Of a DNA stretch of 64,000 nt, positions 1 to 7,436 are shown in pieces. The stretch's first letter is position 1, and each line of letters opens with the position of its first letter. The notes under the pieces are model-generated. The model did not search any database, was not told the origin of the DNA, and saw only the letters and a program-made list of their open reading frames with translations. The position numbers and the translations under genes were made by a program. The stretch comes from Gemmatimonadaceae bacterium (GTDB lineage: Bacteria > Gemmatimonadota > Gemmatimonadetes > Gemmatimonadales > Gemmatimonadaceae). Location of the stretch: contig CANGXD010000002.1 of assembly GCA_947457545.1 (NCBI GenBank), positions 48,849 to 112,848 of the forward strand, written 5' to 3'.

Positions 1-524
1 GTGCCGCCGCCGACGAAGCGCAGGCGCGCGCCGAGAAGGCCGTGGAAGAAGCGCGCGTCGAGGTAACGCGTGTGCGCTTGCAGGTGGAGCAGGTCGAACC
101 CGCCCGTGCGCGTGCCGAAGCCGCACGGGCCGAAGCCGAAGCTGCCGCGGCCCCCGTTATTGCGCAGGGTGAAGCACAGGCCAAGGCGCTCCGTGCGGTG
201 CAGGAGCAGATGATGGCGGCGGGCGACCGCGGGTTGTCGTTGCTGTACCTGCAGCAGTTGCCCGATATGATTGATCGCCTGGCAAGCGCCGCGAGTGACA
301 TCAAGATCGACCGTTTGGTCGTGCTCGATGGTGGAGACGGGCAGGGGGCAGCGAATGCCACGCAGCAGCGGCTCGGCGCCATGATGCGATTGCTCGAGGC
401 CGCTAGTGCACAATATGGCATCGATCCCGATACGCTGTTGCAGGGACTGGGCGGACGGTTGGCTGGCGCTACGAACCCCATCGTGGTCGAACCACCGGCA
501 GCGGGCTCAGGCAGTACGAAGTGA
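1..524 (+). CDS. flotillin/SPFH-type membrane scaffold protein, C-terminal part (5' truncated by window)
   Basis: The frame is open from base 3 and ends at TGA 522-524, leaving about 173 visible residues. The first part is an Ala/Glu/Arg-rich helix typical of the coiled-coil stalk of flotillins. It is followed by a conserved-looking segment containing GEAQAKALRA and LYLQQLPDMIDRLA, then a short Pro/Gly/Ser tail. Flotillins assemble membrane microdomains. The SPFH domain and membrane anchor lie upstream of the window, so the call rests only on the C-terminal half. A strong terminator hairpin follows at 567-611, so this is probably the last gene of its transcript. A different coiled-coil membrane protein (YqiK-like) cannot be excluded. 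Confidence 0.75.
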   Translation, partial: AAADEAQARAEKAVEEARVEVTRVRLQVEQVEPARARAEAARAEAEAAAAPVIAQGEAQAKALRAVQEQMMAAGDRGLSLLYLQQLPDMIDRLASAASDIKIDRLVVLDGGDGQGAANATQQRLGAMMRLLEAASAQYGIDPDTLLQGLGGRLAGATNPIVVEPPAAGSGSTK

Positions 525-546
525 ACACGAGGTGCCGCATCTGATT

Positions 547-635
547 GCGGAATAATGTTTGCGGAAGAGGAACGGACACGCCGTACAAGACGGCGACCCG
601 TTCCTCTTTTTCGTGGAGTCAATGAATGCGCCTGT
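547..635 (+). repeat. 89-bp direct repeat, left copy
   Basis: It begins GCGGAATAATGTTTGCGG and ends GAATGCGCCTGT. It matches 2731-2819 at 88 of 89 positions (A versus C inside the hairpin). It contains a complete terminator and ends five codons into a reading frame (start ATG 626). After the repeat that frame continues with residual similarity to the PEP-CTERM gene start at 2810 (MRLFQRIVFAYA versus MRLSQRVILVCA), then stops. Confidence 0.95.
567..611 (+). terminator. Rho-independent terminator of the flotillin gene
   Basis: GAGGAACGG pairs with CCGTTCCTC, with an inner CGCCGT/ACGGCG stem, followed directly by TTTTT. It lies 42 bases after the flotillin stop and inside the 89-bp repeat. Confidence 0.85.
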
Positions 636-689
636 TCCAGCGAATCGTCTTCGCGTACGCCGGACCGCACGCCAGCTCCACGTGATCGC

Positions 690-885
690 TCCGACCGGCA
701 CCACGAGATCCGTGAAGAGCGACATCACCCAAACTTTAGCGCCGTTGTGGGGGGCGAGGCGCACGGCCATCTGCGGCCTGTAGGAGCCAACGGACACACC
801 GATTTCCAAGCTTACCCACGAGCAACGATCGCGGGGGCGCTCTGAGGAGCAGGACGTTCATGATCCCGATTCCGCCGAGAAGACG
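690..885 (-). pseudogene. decayed fragment of an FtsX/MacB-type ABC transporter permease
   Basis: On the minus strand, bases about 879-841 translate to LLGGIGIMNVLLL. This is the hallmark transmembrane motif of MacB/FtsX-type permeases, normally followed by an REIGxRMALGA-type segment. Here a frameshift follows, and another frame resumes with EIGVSVGSYRPQMAVRLAPH. No frame is open across the region and no start is visible, so this is a remnant. The short plus-strand ORFs listed here are shadows or chance. Confidence 0.5.
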
Positions 886-1172
886 TGAAGGACTCGGCTA
901 CTGTGCCGAGCACCTCGGCAGGAAATCCGTTTCAGGTGAAACGTTAGTGAAATGCGTTACGACTAGAGTGTAAAGGAAGTGCGATTGACGCGTGCTCACG
1001 TGTGAAGTCTCCAGATTCCGTGCGACGACACGACGCGCCCCTTAGGACCTAGGACTAGTTCAACCCTCCAACGGGGGAAATACGGTCGCGTTAGGGTCGC
1101 AGTTAGCGCGATCTTCTGCGGTCCCGTCGTAGAGATCGTAACTCTTTGACTCTGATAAGGAGAGAAGTTTCA
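886..1172. other. intergenic, no gene recognised
   Basis: No convincing coding sequence, tRNA or hairpin is seen. AT content rises towards the next gene. An AAGGAG ribosome-binding site at about 1157 precedes an ATG at 1173, which opens in frame with the lipoprotein gene. Confidence 0.5.
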
Positions 1173-1361
1173 ATGAAGGAGCTTGAAGCAGAAGACACTG
1201 GAAAGTTATCCAGAGAAGCGACGGCGCTAGTTGAGAGCGGGGAATGGCTCGCGAAAATGGTCGCCGGGACTGCCGGTGCAATTGTCGGCGTCGCGTTCAG
1301 GAGGGCAAGACAGGAACCCCCAGTGTATCTTGAGAGAGGAATATTTTTCAATTGTAAGCCG

Positions 1362-2156
1362 ATGAATCGGCAGGCGCGAACCGTCACCACCGTACTCGGA
1401 CTTATGATCTTGTCTGCGTGTGCAAGTGAGAGGGCGCTAGCCCCAGCAGCAGCGCTAGAAGAGACGCCGCAGATGGACGTGCCTCGTGTCAAGTCAGATG
1501 CCGAGCTGCTGGTCTTGCTAGATGACGCAGGCGCCGTGCGGCGAGTAATGGTAATTGGCGACAAGCAAGATGGTCGACGACGGATGGTTCTAAGTCTAGG
1601 ATTTCGTTCGCTGACACTGACGAACGTTGCGAACGGTGCCGTAAACGAAGAGATGACCTCGCTCTTCTCCGCTAGCCAGGAGAAGGGGCTCGCTGTTACG
1701 TATCTACGGCTTGCAGGCAAGTGGAGTACGAGCTTGGAAGAAACGCTTGCAATGGAATTGGCGACCGAAAGCGATTCGCGCGCATTCACGAGACTCTCAG
1801 CAGAAAGTCATCAAAGCATTGTCGAGCGGAAGGCGGAGATCAACGCTGCCTTGCGGAAGGCAGAAGAGAACATGAATGTTGCGATTTCGGTCGCAAGAGC
1901 GGGCGGCCCTGCAAAGCGTGCAGCGCTGGGAGGCTTATCGGTACCGGAAGCTGAACTCGAGGGCGAAGACTGCACCAAGAAAGCTCAAAAAGCGATGAAC
2001 GAATCCGCAGACTTTATACTCGCAGCGGGTGCGCTCATTGCCGCTCTCGACGCATGTGGAGCGTCGATGGGACTCACATGTTTCTCGTTCCGGCTGCGCA
2101 CGTTGTCTATATGCGGGAGGGACTCGAGATGGCGGCGGCCTCGGGGGAGCTCTTGA
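1362..2156 (+). CDS. uncharacterised lipoprotein of the inserted segment
   Basis: From ATG 1362 the protein starts with a lipoprotein signal (MNRQARTVTTVLGLMILSAC), so the mature form would be a lipid-anchored envelope protein of about 245 residues. I do not recognise the family. The middle is charged and helical, with a probable coiled coil near SIVERKAEINAALRKAEENM. The same frame is open upstream to ATG 1173, which has the better ribosome-binding site. Using it would add 63 residues before the signal, possibly from loss of a stop between a small upstream ORF and this gene. The last ~35 residues are Arg/Cys-rich and look out of frame. A shift near 2080 would give VYMREGLEMAAASGELLKCL ending at TGA 2174-2176. 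Confidence 0.5.
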   Translation: MNRQARTVTTVLGLMILSACASERALAPAAALEETPQMDVPRVKSDAELLVLLDDAGAVRRVMVIGDKQDGRRRMVLSLGFRSLTLTNVANGAVNEEMTSLFSASQEKGLAVTYLRLAGKWSTSLEETLAMELATESDSRAFTRLSAESHQSIVERKAEINAALRKAEENMNVAISVARAGGPAKRAALGGLSVPEAELEGEDCTKKAQKAMNESADFILAAGALIAALDACGASMGLTCFSFRLRTLSICGRDSRWRRPRGSS

Positions 2157-2238
2157 AGTGCCTTAGGCAGCCTTGAGTAACGGGACGCATCTACAAAGTG
2201 ATGACCGACGTAACTTTGCCATTCCCACGCTCGACACC

Positions 2239-2499
2239 ATGGATACCGTAACTGTTGTACTCGCGTTCGGTAGCGCTGTGATTTTTTTCGCTCTCGCATG
2301 GCGGACCGAGGGAGCGAGTTCGCTCAGGCGCCGTTACCTCGCAATCGCTGTCATGAACATTGCCCTCGGTGTCTGGAACCTGTTTACGTCTGACCGCTTC
2401 ACGACCGTCAACACCGTGATCGGCGTTCCGCTCACAATTCTCCTTCTAGTGTGGGTGGCTCGTTCGTATGCTCCAGCGGCGAGAAAACGCGACCCCTAG
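2239..2499 (+). CDS. small integral membrane protein, unknown function
   Basis: 86 residues with about three hydrophobic segments (VTVVLAFGSAVIFFALAW, YLAIAVMNIALGVWNLF, VIGVPLTILLLVWVARSY) and a charged C-terminus. The ORF track starts at 2173, but the first 22 residues are polar and unlike a membrane protein start, so ATG 2239 is preferred. It lies just after the lipoprotein inside the repeat-flanked segment. No family is recognised. Confidence 0.5.
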   Translation: MDTVTVVLAFGSAVIFFALAWRTEGASSLRRRYLAIAVMNIALGVWNLFTSDRFTTVNTVIGVPLTILLLVWVARSYAPAARKRDP

Positions 2500-2730
2500 T
2501 GCCCGCTAGCGTAGCAAGCAGGCCGAGCTCGGCCGTTCGCCGCAGATCGCCGAGCGTACCGTCCGTGCCTCTGAAAAGCTGTCGAGCGCTCGAGCTGCTC
2601 CTGTCCGTCATTGAACACGCCTTTATCGGGACGGGGCGCACGACTTGAGGGCGCTGCGAATTCCGTCGTCGTTGAGCCGCGCGCATCGAGCTCGATCGGA
2701 GTCAACTGAGTGAGCGCTCTACGAATGCTC
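2500..2730. other. non-coding end of the inserted segment
   Basis: No ORF with plausible codon use, no tRNA and no clear inverted repeat is seen between the small membrane protein and the right copy of the 89-bp repeat. Confidence 0.5.
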
Positions 2731-2819
2731 GCGGAATAATGTTTGCGGAAGAGGAACGGACACGCCGTACAAGACGGCGCCCCGTTCCTCTTTTTCGTGG
2801 AGTCAATGAATGCGCCTGT
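2731..2819 (+). repeat. 89-bp direct repeat, right copy
   Basis: It matches 547-635 at 88 of 89 positions. Its last ten bases are the ATG and first codons of the PEP-CTERM gene at 2810, so the repeat boundary lies inside a coding sequence. Confidence 0.95.
2751..2795 (+). terminator. terminator hairpin, second copy
   Basis: GAGGAACGG/CCGTTCCTC stem with an inner CGCCGT/ACGGCG stem and a TTTTT tract. It lies only 15 bases upstream of the PEP-CTERM start codon, so that gene must be transcribed from within or just after the repeat, or by read-through. Confidence 0.8.
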
Positions 2820-3385
2820 CACAGCGCGTGATACTCGTGTGCGCCATCCTCATGATGCCCGTCAGCTCGGCGTTCGCGCAGTTGCGATTGAGTGGGAATG
2901 GCACGCTCGACGAAGTACAGTCGCCGTTTACAGCGTTCAGCGTTGGTGCTGTGCAGTTCGAGTTCCTGTTGCCGCAGCCGCCCAATGGTGAAGCGCTCCC
3001 GCCAGCGGCGTTTCTACTCGTGGGCATCACTGGCCGTTTCTCGCAGGGAAGCACGCAGCTTCCGCTACTTGGCGATCTGCTCTTCTACACGAGCGAGTTC
3101 GACGGTGGCTTCGTCTTCGAGTCGCCGGCAGGATTTGCACTGCTCAACACCACCGGAGCACAGCTGTTTACGCGAAGCGTGAACAACCCGGTATTCAGGA
3201 CGGGACGTTTCGCGATCACGGATCTCCCAGGTGCGGCGGGGGTGATCGCCGTCAACGGGAATGTCGTGATTTCGGCGGTGAGCACCGTCCCGGAACCGGC
3301 GTCCGCCGGGCTCGCGATCACCGGTGCACTGCTGTTGATGGCGTGTCGCCGGTGCCGTCCCACGGTGGCACGCGCTGGGGTATAG
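2810..3385 (+). CDS. PEP-CTERM sorting-domain exported protein
   Basis: 191 residues. A signal peptide ends at about residue 23 (VSSAFA). The C-terminus has the tripartite PEP-CTERM signal: VPEPAS, a hydrophobic helix (GLAITGALLLMA) and an Arg cluster (CRRCR). In this class the tag is recognised by an exosortase and the protein goes to the envelope or extracellular polysaccharide. The central region has no recognised catalytic motif and looks beta-rich. The ATG is fixed by the signal peptide and lies inside the right 89-bp repeat. No exosortase is in the window. Confidence 0.85.
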   Translation: MRLSQRVILVCAILMMPVSSAFAQLRLSGNGTLDEVQSPFTAFSVGAVQFEFLLPQPPNGEALPPAAFLLVGITGRFSQGSTQLPLLGDLLFYTSEFDGGFVFESPAGFALLNTTGAQLFTRSVNNPVFRTGRFAITDLPGAAGVIAVNGNVVISAVSTVPEPASAGLAITGALLLMACRRCRPTVARAGV

Positions 3386-3530
3386 GGCGGACCATCACTG
3401 CATACTCAATGCGAAGTACCGAGACGCGAGCCTCCGTTCGCGCTCGGCGGGGACGGTAGCGAGTCGCCGCACCCCCCTCCCATCCGGCAACCTGTCCGGA
3501 TACAATTCCAGTGCTGCTACGCAGCGCATT
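3386..3530. other. spacer upstream of tRNA-Ala
   Basis: No gene is seen. It should hold the tRNA promoter: TTGCAA-type boxes are not clear, but TACAAT (3501-3506) lies 25-30 bases before the tRNA and could be a -10 element. Confidence 0.3.
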
Positions 3531-3603
3531 GGGGCGTTAGCTCAGCTGGGAGAGCACCTGCTTTGCAAGCAGGGGGTCATCGGTTCGATCCCGATACGCT
3601 CCA
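3531..3603 (+). tRNA. tRNA-Ala (anticodon UGC)
   Basis: 73 nt with acceptor stem GGGGCGU/ACGCUCC including the alanine identity pair G3:U70. The D arm is AGCUCAGCUGGGAGAGC. Anticodon stem-loop CCUGC-UUUGCAA-GCAGG gives UGC, and the T loop is GGUUCGAUCCC. CCA is not encoded. Its 3' 45 bases double as the left attachment site of the island that follows. Confidence 0.97.
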
Positions 3604-3605
3604 CT
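3559..3605 (+). repeat. attL: 47-bp direct repeat in the 3' half of tRNA-Ala
   Basis: TGCTTTGCAAGCAGGGGGTC through CTCCACT is repeated without mismatch at 7560-7606. It spans the anticodon arm to just past the discriminator base, a classic target for site-specific integration. Confidence 0.95.
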
Positions 3606-3677
3606 CGAGAAACACGCGAGAAGACATCTCGAAGTTTTTGTTTTTCATAGAGATACGCTCGCTAGGTGTAGGTCTAT

Positions 3678-3714
3678 GGGGGAGGGGCGCGGTCACCGCG
3701 CTCCTCCCTCTTTT
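3678..3714 (+). terminator. terminator after tRNA-Ala, supplied by the island
   Basis: GGAGGGGCGCGG pairs with CCGCGCTCCTCC (one wobble) around a TCA loop, followed by CTCTTTT. The tRNA's original terminator was probably the hairpin now at 7625-7664, displaced by the insertion. Confidence 0.65.
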
Positions 3715-3720
3715 GCTCTT

Positions 3721-3748
3721 GGTACTACTTCTGGTACGACTTTCGCCC
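3721..3748 (+). repeat. candidate recombinase arm site, left
   Basis: GGTACTACTT and GGTACGACTT, spaced 12 nt apart and followed by TCGC. It matches 7437-7464 near the other end of the island with only a few differences and in the same orientation. Confidence 0.5.
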
Positions 3749-4099
3749 GCAACCAGTCCCCTCGATGGAGCAGGGCGTGGCGTTGCTGCCCGCTGTCACC
3801 AAGCGCCCCTATCCTTCTCCGCAGGCGCGGTAGTCGCACCCAACGATAGGGGGAGTGATGGCGGAGAACTTCCTCCGGTCGCTCGGCAAGTCCGAGCTTC
3901 ATCTCTGGCGGTCTCCCACGATGATGATTGTCAGAATCCCTGCGCACGTTTGAGCGCGCGCGACTGACAAGTCACTCCCCCAAGCCTTCGTCACTGCGCA
4001 ATAGCGCATAGATTGACGCCGCCGGCGAGGAACCGTTGCGCCGATTGTCTCCATTCCGTCTATTGATACCGCGATATTTACTCGATTGAGGACGTCGAT
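3749..4099. other. island spacer before the protease gene
   Basis: No convincing gene. The ORFs 3563-3967 (+) and 3693-3947 (-) have no recognisable sequence, and the first runs through the tRNA. An AT-rich stretch (GATATTTACTCGATTGAGG) just before 4100 may hold the promoter. Confidence 0.4.
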
Positions 4100-5575
4100 A
4101 TGGTACGATCGATTTCATGGGCCGCAGGTTGGCGAGGCCTCGCGCGCCGCACACTTGCTCTGGCCAGCGTCTTAGGCGCGCTGCCCTCACTTGCGGCGGC
4201 GCAGGTGCGCGCCCCGCTCACGCCGGAGCAGATCGCAGCCGCTGGGCGGCGCTCGACCGTGACTATCGTCTCGCTCGACGCTGCCGGCGATACGGTGAGC
4301 CAGGGAAGCGGTGTCATTCTTCGAGCGGATGGCGTGATCGCGACCAACTGGCACGTCATGCAGGGGGCGAGCAGTGCGCGCATCAAGTTCGCGAACGGCG
4401 AGGTCATCGACCGCGTGCTGTTCTTGGACGGCGACTCTTTGGCTGACATTGCCCTGCTTCGCGTAGCCGGACTCAACTTGCCGGCCGCGCGAACCACGAG
4501 TGAAGTGCCGGCGGTAGGCGCGCGCGTGCTGGCAATTGGCGCGCCGTTGGGGCTGTCGCAGACCGTCTCCGATGGGCTGCTTAGCGCGGTGCGCCTCGTC
4601 GACGGAAAAACGATCATCCAGACCACCGCTGCCATCTCCCCCGGTAGCTCCGGCGGCCCAGTGTTTGATCTTCAGGGCCGCGTCTTCGCTATCGCCATGA
4701 GCACCATCGGCGAAGGCCAGTCGCTCAACTTTGCGACGCCGATCCGTTACGGGCTCGCGCTGCTACCCCTGGGGACAACGCCAAAACCGCTCGCCAGTGT
4801 TTTTGTCGGCGGCGCCGCCCCGGTGGGAGCCACCCAAACGGCCGCCCCCAGCAAGTCCGCCCGTCCGGCCGAGGGCGCAGGACTCCTGCCACTTCCGGCC
4901 AAGGCCGAGCGCCCCGACACTAGCATTGCCGGCACGTACGTGGTCCGGCATCAGGTCCTCCGGTCGTCGGGACCGTCCACGCCGCGGACGGGGCTCCTCG
5001 TGCTCGATCCCAAGGGCAATGGGTGGTTCATGACGGACCGTAATGATGAAGGGACGGGCATGCGCATCTACGGCGCAATCACCACGCGCACTGGCCGCGT
5101 CGGCTTCAAGCTATCCGGAAGCGAAGTGGTGGGTTACCAAACCGACGACGGGTTCGTGAGCATCTTCGAGCTAGACCGGGCCAAGGCGGACACGGTGCGT
5201 ATGGTCAACACGTGGGTCGACCTGTCGCTTAAGCAACCTGATGGCCTATACGACGTCTCGGGTCGGCTATCGTACTGGCCGGAGCGGAACCGGCGGAGCG
5301 ACTCCTCGCCGGGTACGTGGTGGGGCACGGCGGCCGCTGTTGCCACGACCGACTCCCTCTGGATTACTGTCTACCTCACCAACGAAAGCGGCGGATCGAC
5401 GCGGGTCGACGCGGAAACAAAGCGTGACGCCGACGGCAGCTTCGCGTGGACCGACCCGGAAACCGGCGACGCGATGCGTGGGCGCATCTCCGCGGGCGCG
5501 ATTGAGATTGATTGGGTTGATGCCCGGGACAAGGGCACGTCCTTCCGCGGGCGCTTGGTCGGCAAACGAAGGTAG
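4100..5575 (+). CDS. secreted trypsin-like serine protease (S1C/DegP-type fold)
   Basis: 491 residues. A signal peptide is followed by a cleavage-like ALPSLAAAQ near residue 35. A complete catalytic triad is visible: His85 (ATNWHV), Asp116 (LADIALL) and Ser184 (SPGSSGGPVF). The protease fold ends near residue 235. There is no PDZ domain. Instead a low-complexity Ala/Pro linker leads to a ~250-residue beta-rich C-terminal region of unknown function. Such proteins act in the periplasm or outside the cell. It is the main cargo of the tRNA-Ala island, with no partner gene next to it. The substrate cannot be inferred. Confidence 0.85.
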   Translation: MVRSISWAAGWRGLARRTLALASVLGALPSLAAAQVRAPLTPEQIAAAGRRSTVTIVSLDAAGDTVSQGSGVILRADGVIATNWHVMQGASSARIKFANGEVIDRVLFLDGDSLADIALLRVAGLNLPAARTTSEVPAVGARVLAIGAPLGLSQTVSDGLLSAVRLVDGKTIIQTTAAISPGSSGGPVFDLQGRVFAIAMSTIGEGQSLNFATPIRYGLALLPLGTTPKPLASVFVGGAAPVGATQTAAPSKSARPAEGAGLLPLPAKAERPDTSIAGTYVVRHQVLRSSGPSTPRTGLLVLDPKGNGWFMTDRNDEGTGMRIYGAITTRTGRVGFKLSGSEVVGYQTDDGFVSIFELDRAKADTVRMVNTWVDLSLKQPDGLYDVSGRLSYWPERNRRSDSSPGTWWGTAAAVATTDSLWITVYLTNESGGSTRVDAETKRDADGSFAWTDPETGDAMRGRISAGAIEIDWVDARDKGTSFRGRLVGKRR

Positions 5576-5723
5576 CGTCACGCGGACGTCATTCGCGACT
5601 GCGACTCGGCCGTCGCGCTCGTCGTCTATGGCATCGTTGCGGTCGACTTCAACAACGCGGGATCGCGAACATGCATGACGCGCCGTTCTACTTCACCGCT
5701 CTCGCATAAGTCTCGCTGGAGCC

Positions 5724-5927
5724 TCAGCGGAGGTGGTGAAACGAGTCTGGCGGGACCGAACAACCGGGCTCGACGGCGCGACGGACCGCGTCGAAGAGGT
5801 CAGAGGGCATGCTGCTCGCTGTCTCCCCTGTGAAGCGGGTCCAGAGCACTGGGGTAATGCATTCGACGATCCCAGCGAGACCATGTTCGTCGGCGGCGAG
5901 AAGCAGCGCGCGCTTGATGCCGTGCAC
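5724..5927 (-). CDS. small ORF directly after rep, possibly the severed C-terminus of Rep
   Basis: 67 residues from GTG 5927, including ALLLAADEHGLAGIVECITP. It lies in the same reading frame as the Rep gene and begins only six codons after Rep's TAG stop at 5943-5945, with no sense of a separate start and no clear ribosome-binding site. Either Rep was longer and an amber mutation split it, or this is a tiny separate gene. Codon use looks coding-like. Confidence 0.4.
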   Translation of the reverse strand: MHGIKRALLLAADEHGLAGIVECITPVLWTRFTGETASSMPSDLFDAVRRAVEPGCSVPPDSFHHLR

Positions 5928-5942
5928 CGGCGCGAGCAGTGC

Positions 5943-7130
5943 CTAGTACCGGCGCGGAATCACAGCGATCACGGTGCCGACTTCGGGCGGCACGTACTTC
6001 GTGGACACCGCCGTCTCGCCGGGCGCCGCTAGGTCAGCGGCGACCGGCGGCGCCACGGGCGCCGCCGTCAGCTGGTCACGTGCGTATGCGGCTGGCGGGG
6101 CCGCAACAACGTCGCTTTGCTCCGCTACGGTCGCACGAGCACCGGCCCGAGCCGCCAATCCCGCCGCGACAGGGTCCGTCCGGTACGCCTTTGTCCAAGT
6201 AGTATCGAGATTCGGTCTCAGTTTGGCCATCGCGTCGAGGTACTCGCGGAACAGCACGACCGCGTGGGAATCGCCGAGTGTGGCGGCGCGCGCGAGCTCG
6301 AATACCGCCGACCCGTGCGGCTCCGACTCGGTACGATGTCGCACGTCACCCTTGGCGGCATAGGCCGGGTGGACGTCGCGGCTCCAGTCCGGATGGCGAG
6401 CGAGCGGCACGCGCGTCCCGCCGCTGGCGCGCTTCAGTGCCTTGACCCACGCCGCGCGCAGCTTCGTCACGACGCGCTCCTCTTCGTCGTCCGCCATGGC
6501 GGGCAGGAAAATCGGGACGTGGAAGTGAGGGTGCCACCCGTGAGCGTCACCGTGCACTACCTCCAGCACCCGCCGGAAGAAGGCACCGCGCTGCTGCAGG
6601 TCGCGAGCGGCGCGAGAGTTCTTGAAGAACTCCCACGCTTTCAGCATGTCACGAAGGACCCACACGAGGCGCTCCTCAACGCGATGGGGGCTAGTGAGCG
6701 TGAGCAGGCGAACGATGCCGCCGGTCGCGATGTGCAAATCGAAGACGGCCTTGAACTCTCGGCGCAGGGCGGTCCACTTGTCCTCGCGGCACGCGGCGCA
6801 CCCGTTCACGGAGCGACAGCGCGCGAGCCCGGTGAGGTACGCGCCCTTTTTCCCCTGTCGCACCGTGACGTCCAGCCGAGCTAGGGGAGCGATACCACAC
6901 GCGACGCCGGCGCGGCAGGTCAGCCCGGCCTCTTGGAGCGCCATCTGCAGCGCGGCCGCGTCGTCATGTCGGTCGGACGCATAGGCGTGATGTATAGGTT
7001 CGCCATGTATAGGTGTGAACGCGTTGCGATCACGGTTGGCGGAGGGGATGGAGGACACAGGCGGCGGCGTTGAGGCTGCGCGCCGGGGCCAGGTGATACG
7101 AGAGGGCGAACGCTGGCCGCGGTCGGACAC
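5943..7130 (-). CDS. rolling-circle replication initiator (HUH-type Rep)
   Basis: 395 residues. Features of plasmid Rep proteins are a possible zinc motif CRSVNGCAAC and an upstream strand with LLTLTSPH. The HUH metal-binding motif lies in HGWHPHFHV, and a candidate catalytic tyrosine follows in VVLFREYLDAM. HUH Reps nick the double-strand origin and stay covalently joined to DNA. The GTG start at 7130 is the farthest possible; the conserved part begins near residue 60, so a later start is possible. The frame is closed by TAG and continues open for 67 more residues. It is the only replication gene of the island. Confidence 0.8.
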   Translation of the reverse strand: MSDRGQRSPSRITWPRRAASTPPPVSSIPSANRDRNAFTPIHGEPIHHAYASDRHDDAAALQMALQEAGLTCRAGVACGIAPLARLDVTVRQGKKGAYLTGLARCRSVNGCAACREDKWTALRREFKAVFDLHIATGGIVRLLTLTSPHRVEERLVWVLRDMLKAWEFFKNSRAARDLQQRGAFFRRVLEVVHGDAHGWHPHFHVPIFLPAMADDEEERVVTKLRAAWVKALKRASGGTRVPLARHPDWSRDVHPAYAAKGDVRHRTESEPHGSAVFELARAATLGDSHAVVLFREYLDAMAKLRPNLDTTWTKAYRTDPVAAGLAARAGARATVAEQSDVVAAPPAAYARDQLTAAPVAPPVAADLAAPGETAVSTKYVPPEVGTVIAVIPRRY

Positions 7131-7436
7131 GCATGGCCAGCCTGGAAGGTTCGCGGCCCTTCGCGCCGGTTCAGCGCGAGGCGAGTCTCATCGCGGCATT
7201 CTCGTCGAAAACACGTGTAACCCCGATGCGACGTCGCACCGGGGCCGCGCGCAGAGCACGCGCGCCATTGTGCATACACATTGACCTGCACTCGCAGACT
7301 AGCGTGATCCGCAGGCCGCTCGCCGGGGTGTTTGCCGTAGACGGGGCGTGGCGCCCCGCGGCCGCTACCGGTATACTCGACAGGGCCGGCGCGTGTCTGA
7401 ACGCGCCGCGTCGGCAGCACAGGGCGCGCTGAGCTC
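7131..7436. other. non-coding part of the island upstream of rep
   Basis: No recognisable gene. The plus-strand ORFs here have no family signal. A replication origin could lie here, since HUH origins are often next to rep, but I cannot point to a nick site. Confidence 0.3.

Larger units (their letters stand above)
547..2819. mobile_element. inserted accessory segment bounded by 89-bp direct repeats
   Basis: Two near-identical 89-bp repeats flank about 2.1 kb that is visibly lower in GC than its surroundings (about 43% over bases 1321-1380). The segment holds unrecognised genes and a decayed permease. Removing one repeat plus the insert would restore flotillin, terminator, PEP-CTERM gene. No recombinase or transposase is visible inside, so the mechanism is unknown. 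Tandem duplication followed by divergence is the alternative. Confidence 0.6.

Noticed and set aside
1173-1361. Bacteriocin-like small peptide (MKELEAEDTG...)
   Set aside because: It has a good ribosome-binding site and a Gly/Ala-rich stretch, but no double-glycine leader cleavage site, no stop before the lipoprotein and no export genes nearby.
3693-3947. C-terminus of an integrase gene on the minus strand
   Set aside because: The reverse reading of the arm-like repeat gives KVVPEVVP, which can occur at integrase ends, but no Arg-His-Arg-Tyr recombinase motif is present around it.
6117-6884. 255-aa plus-strand ORF in the island
   Set aside because: Opposes the Rep gene, whose HUH motif and zinc motif give the real coding strand.
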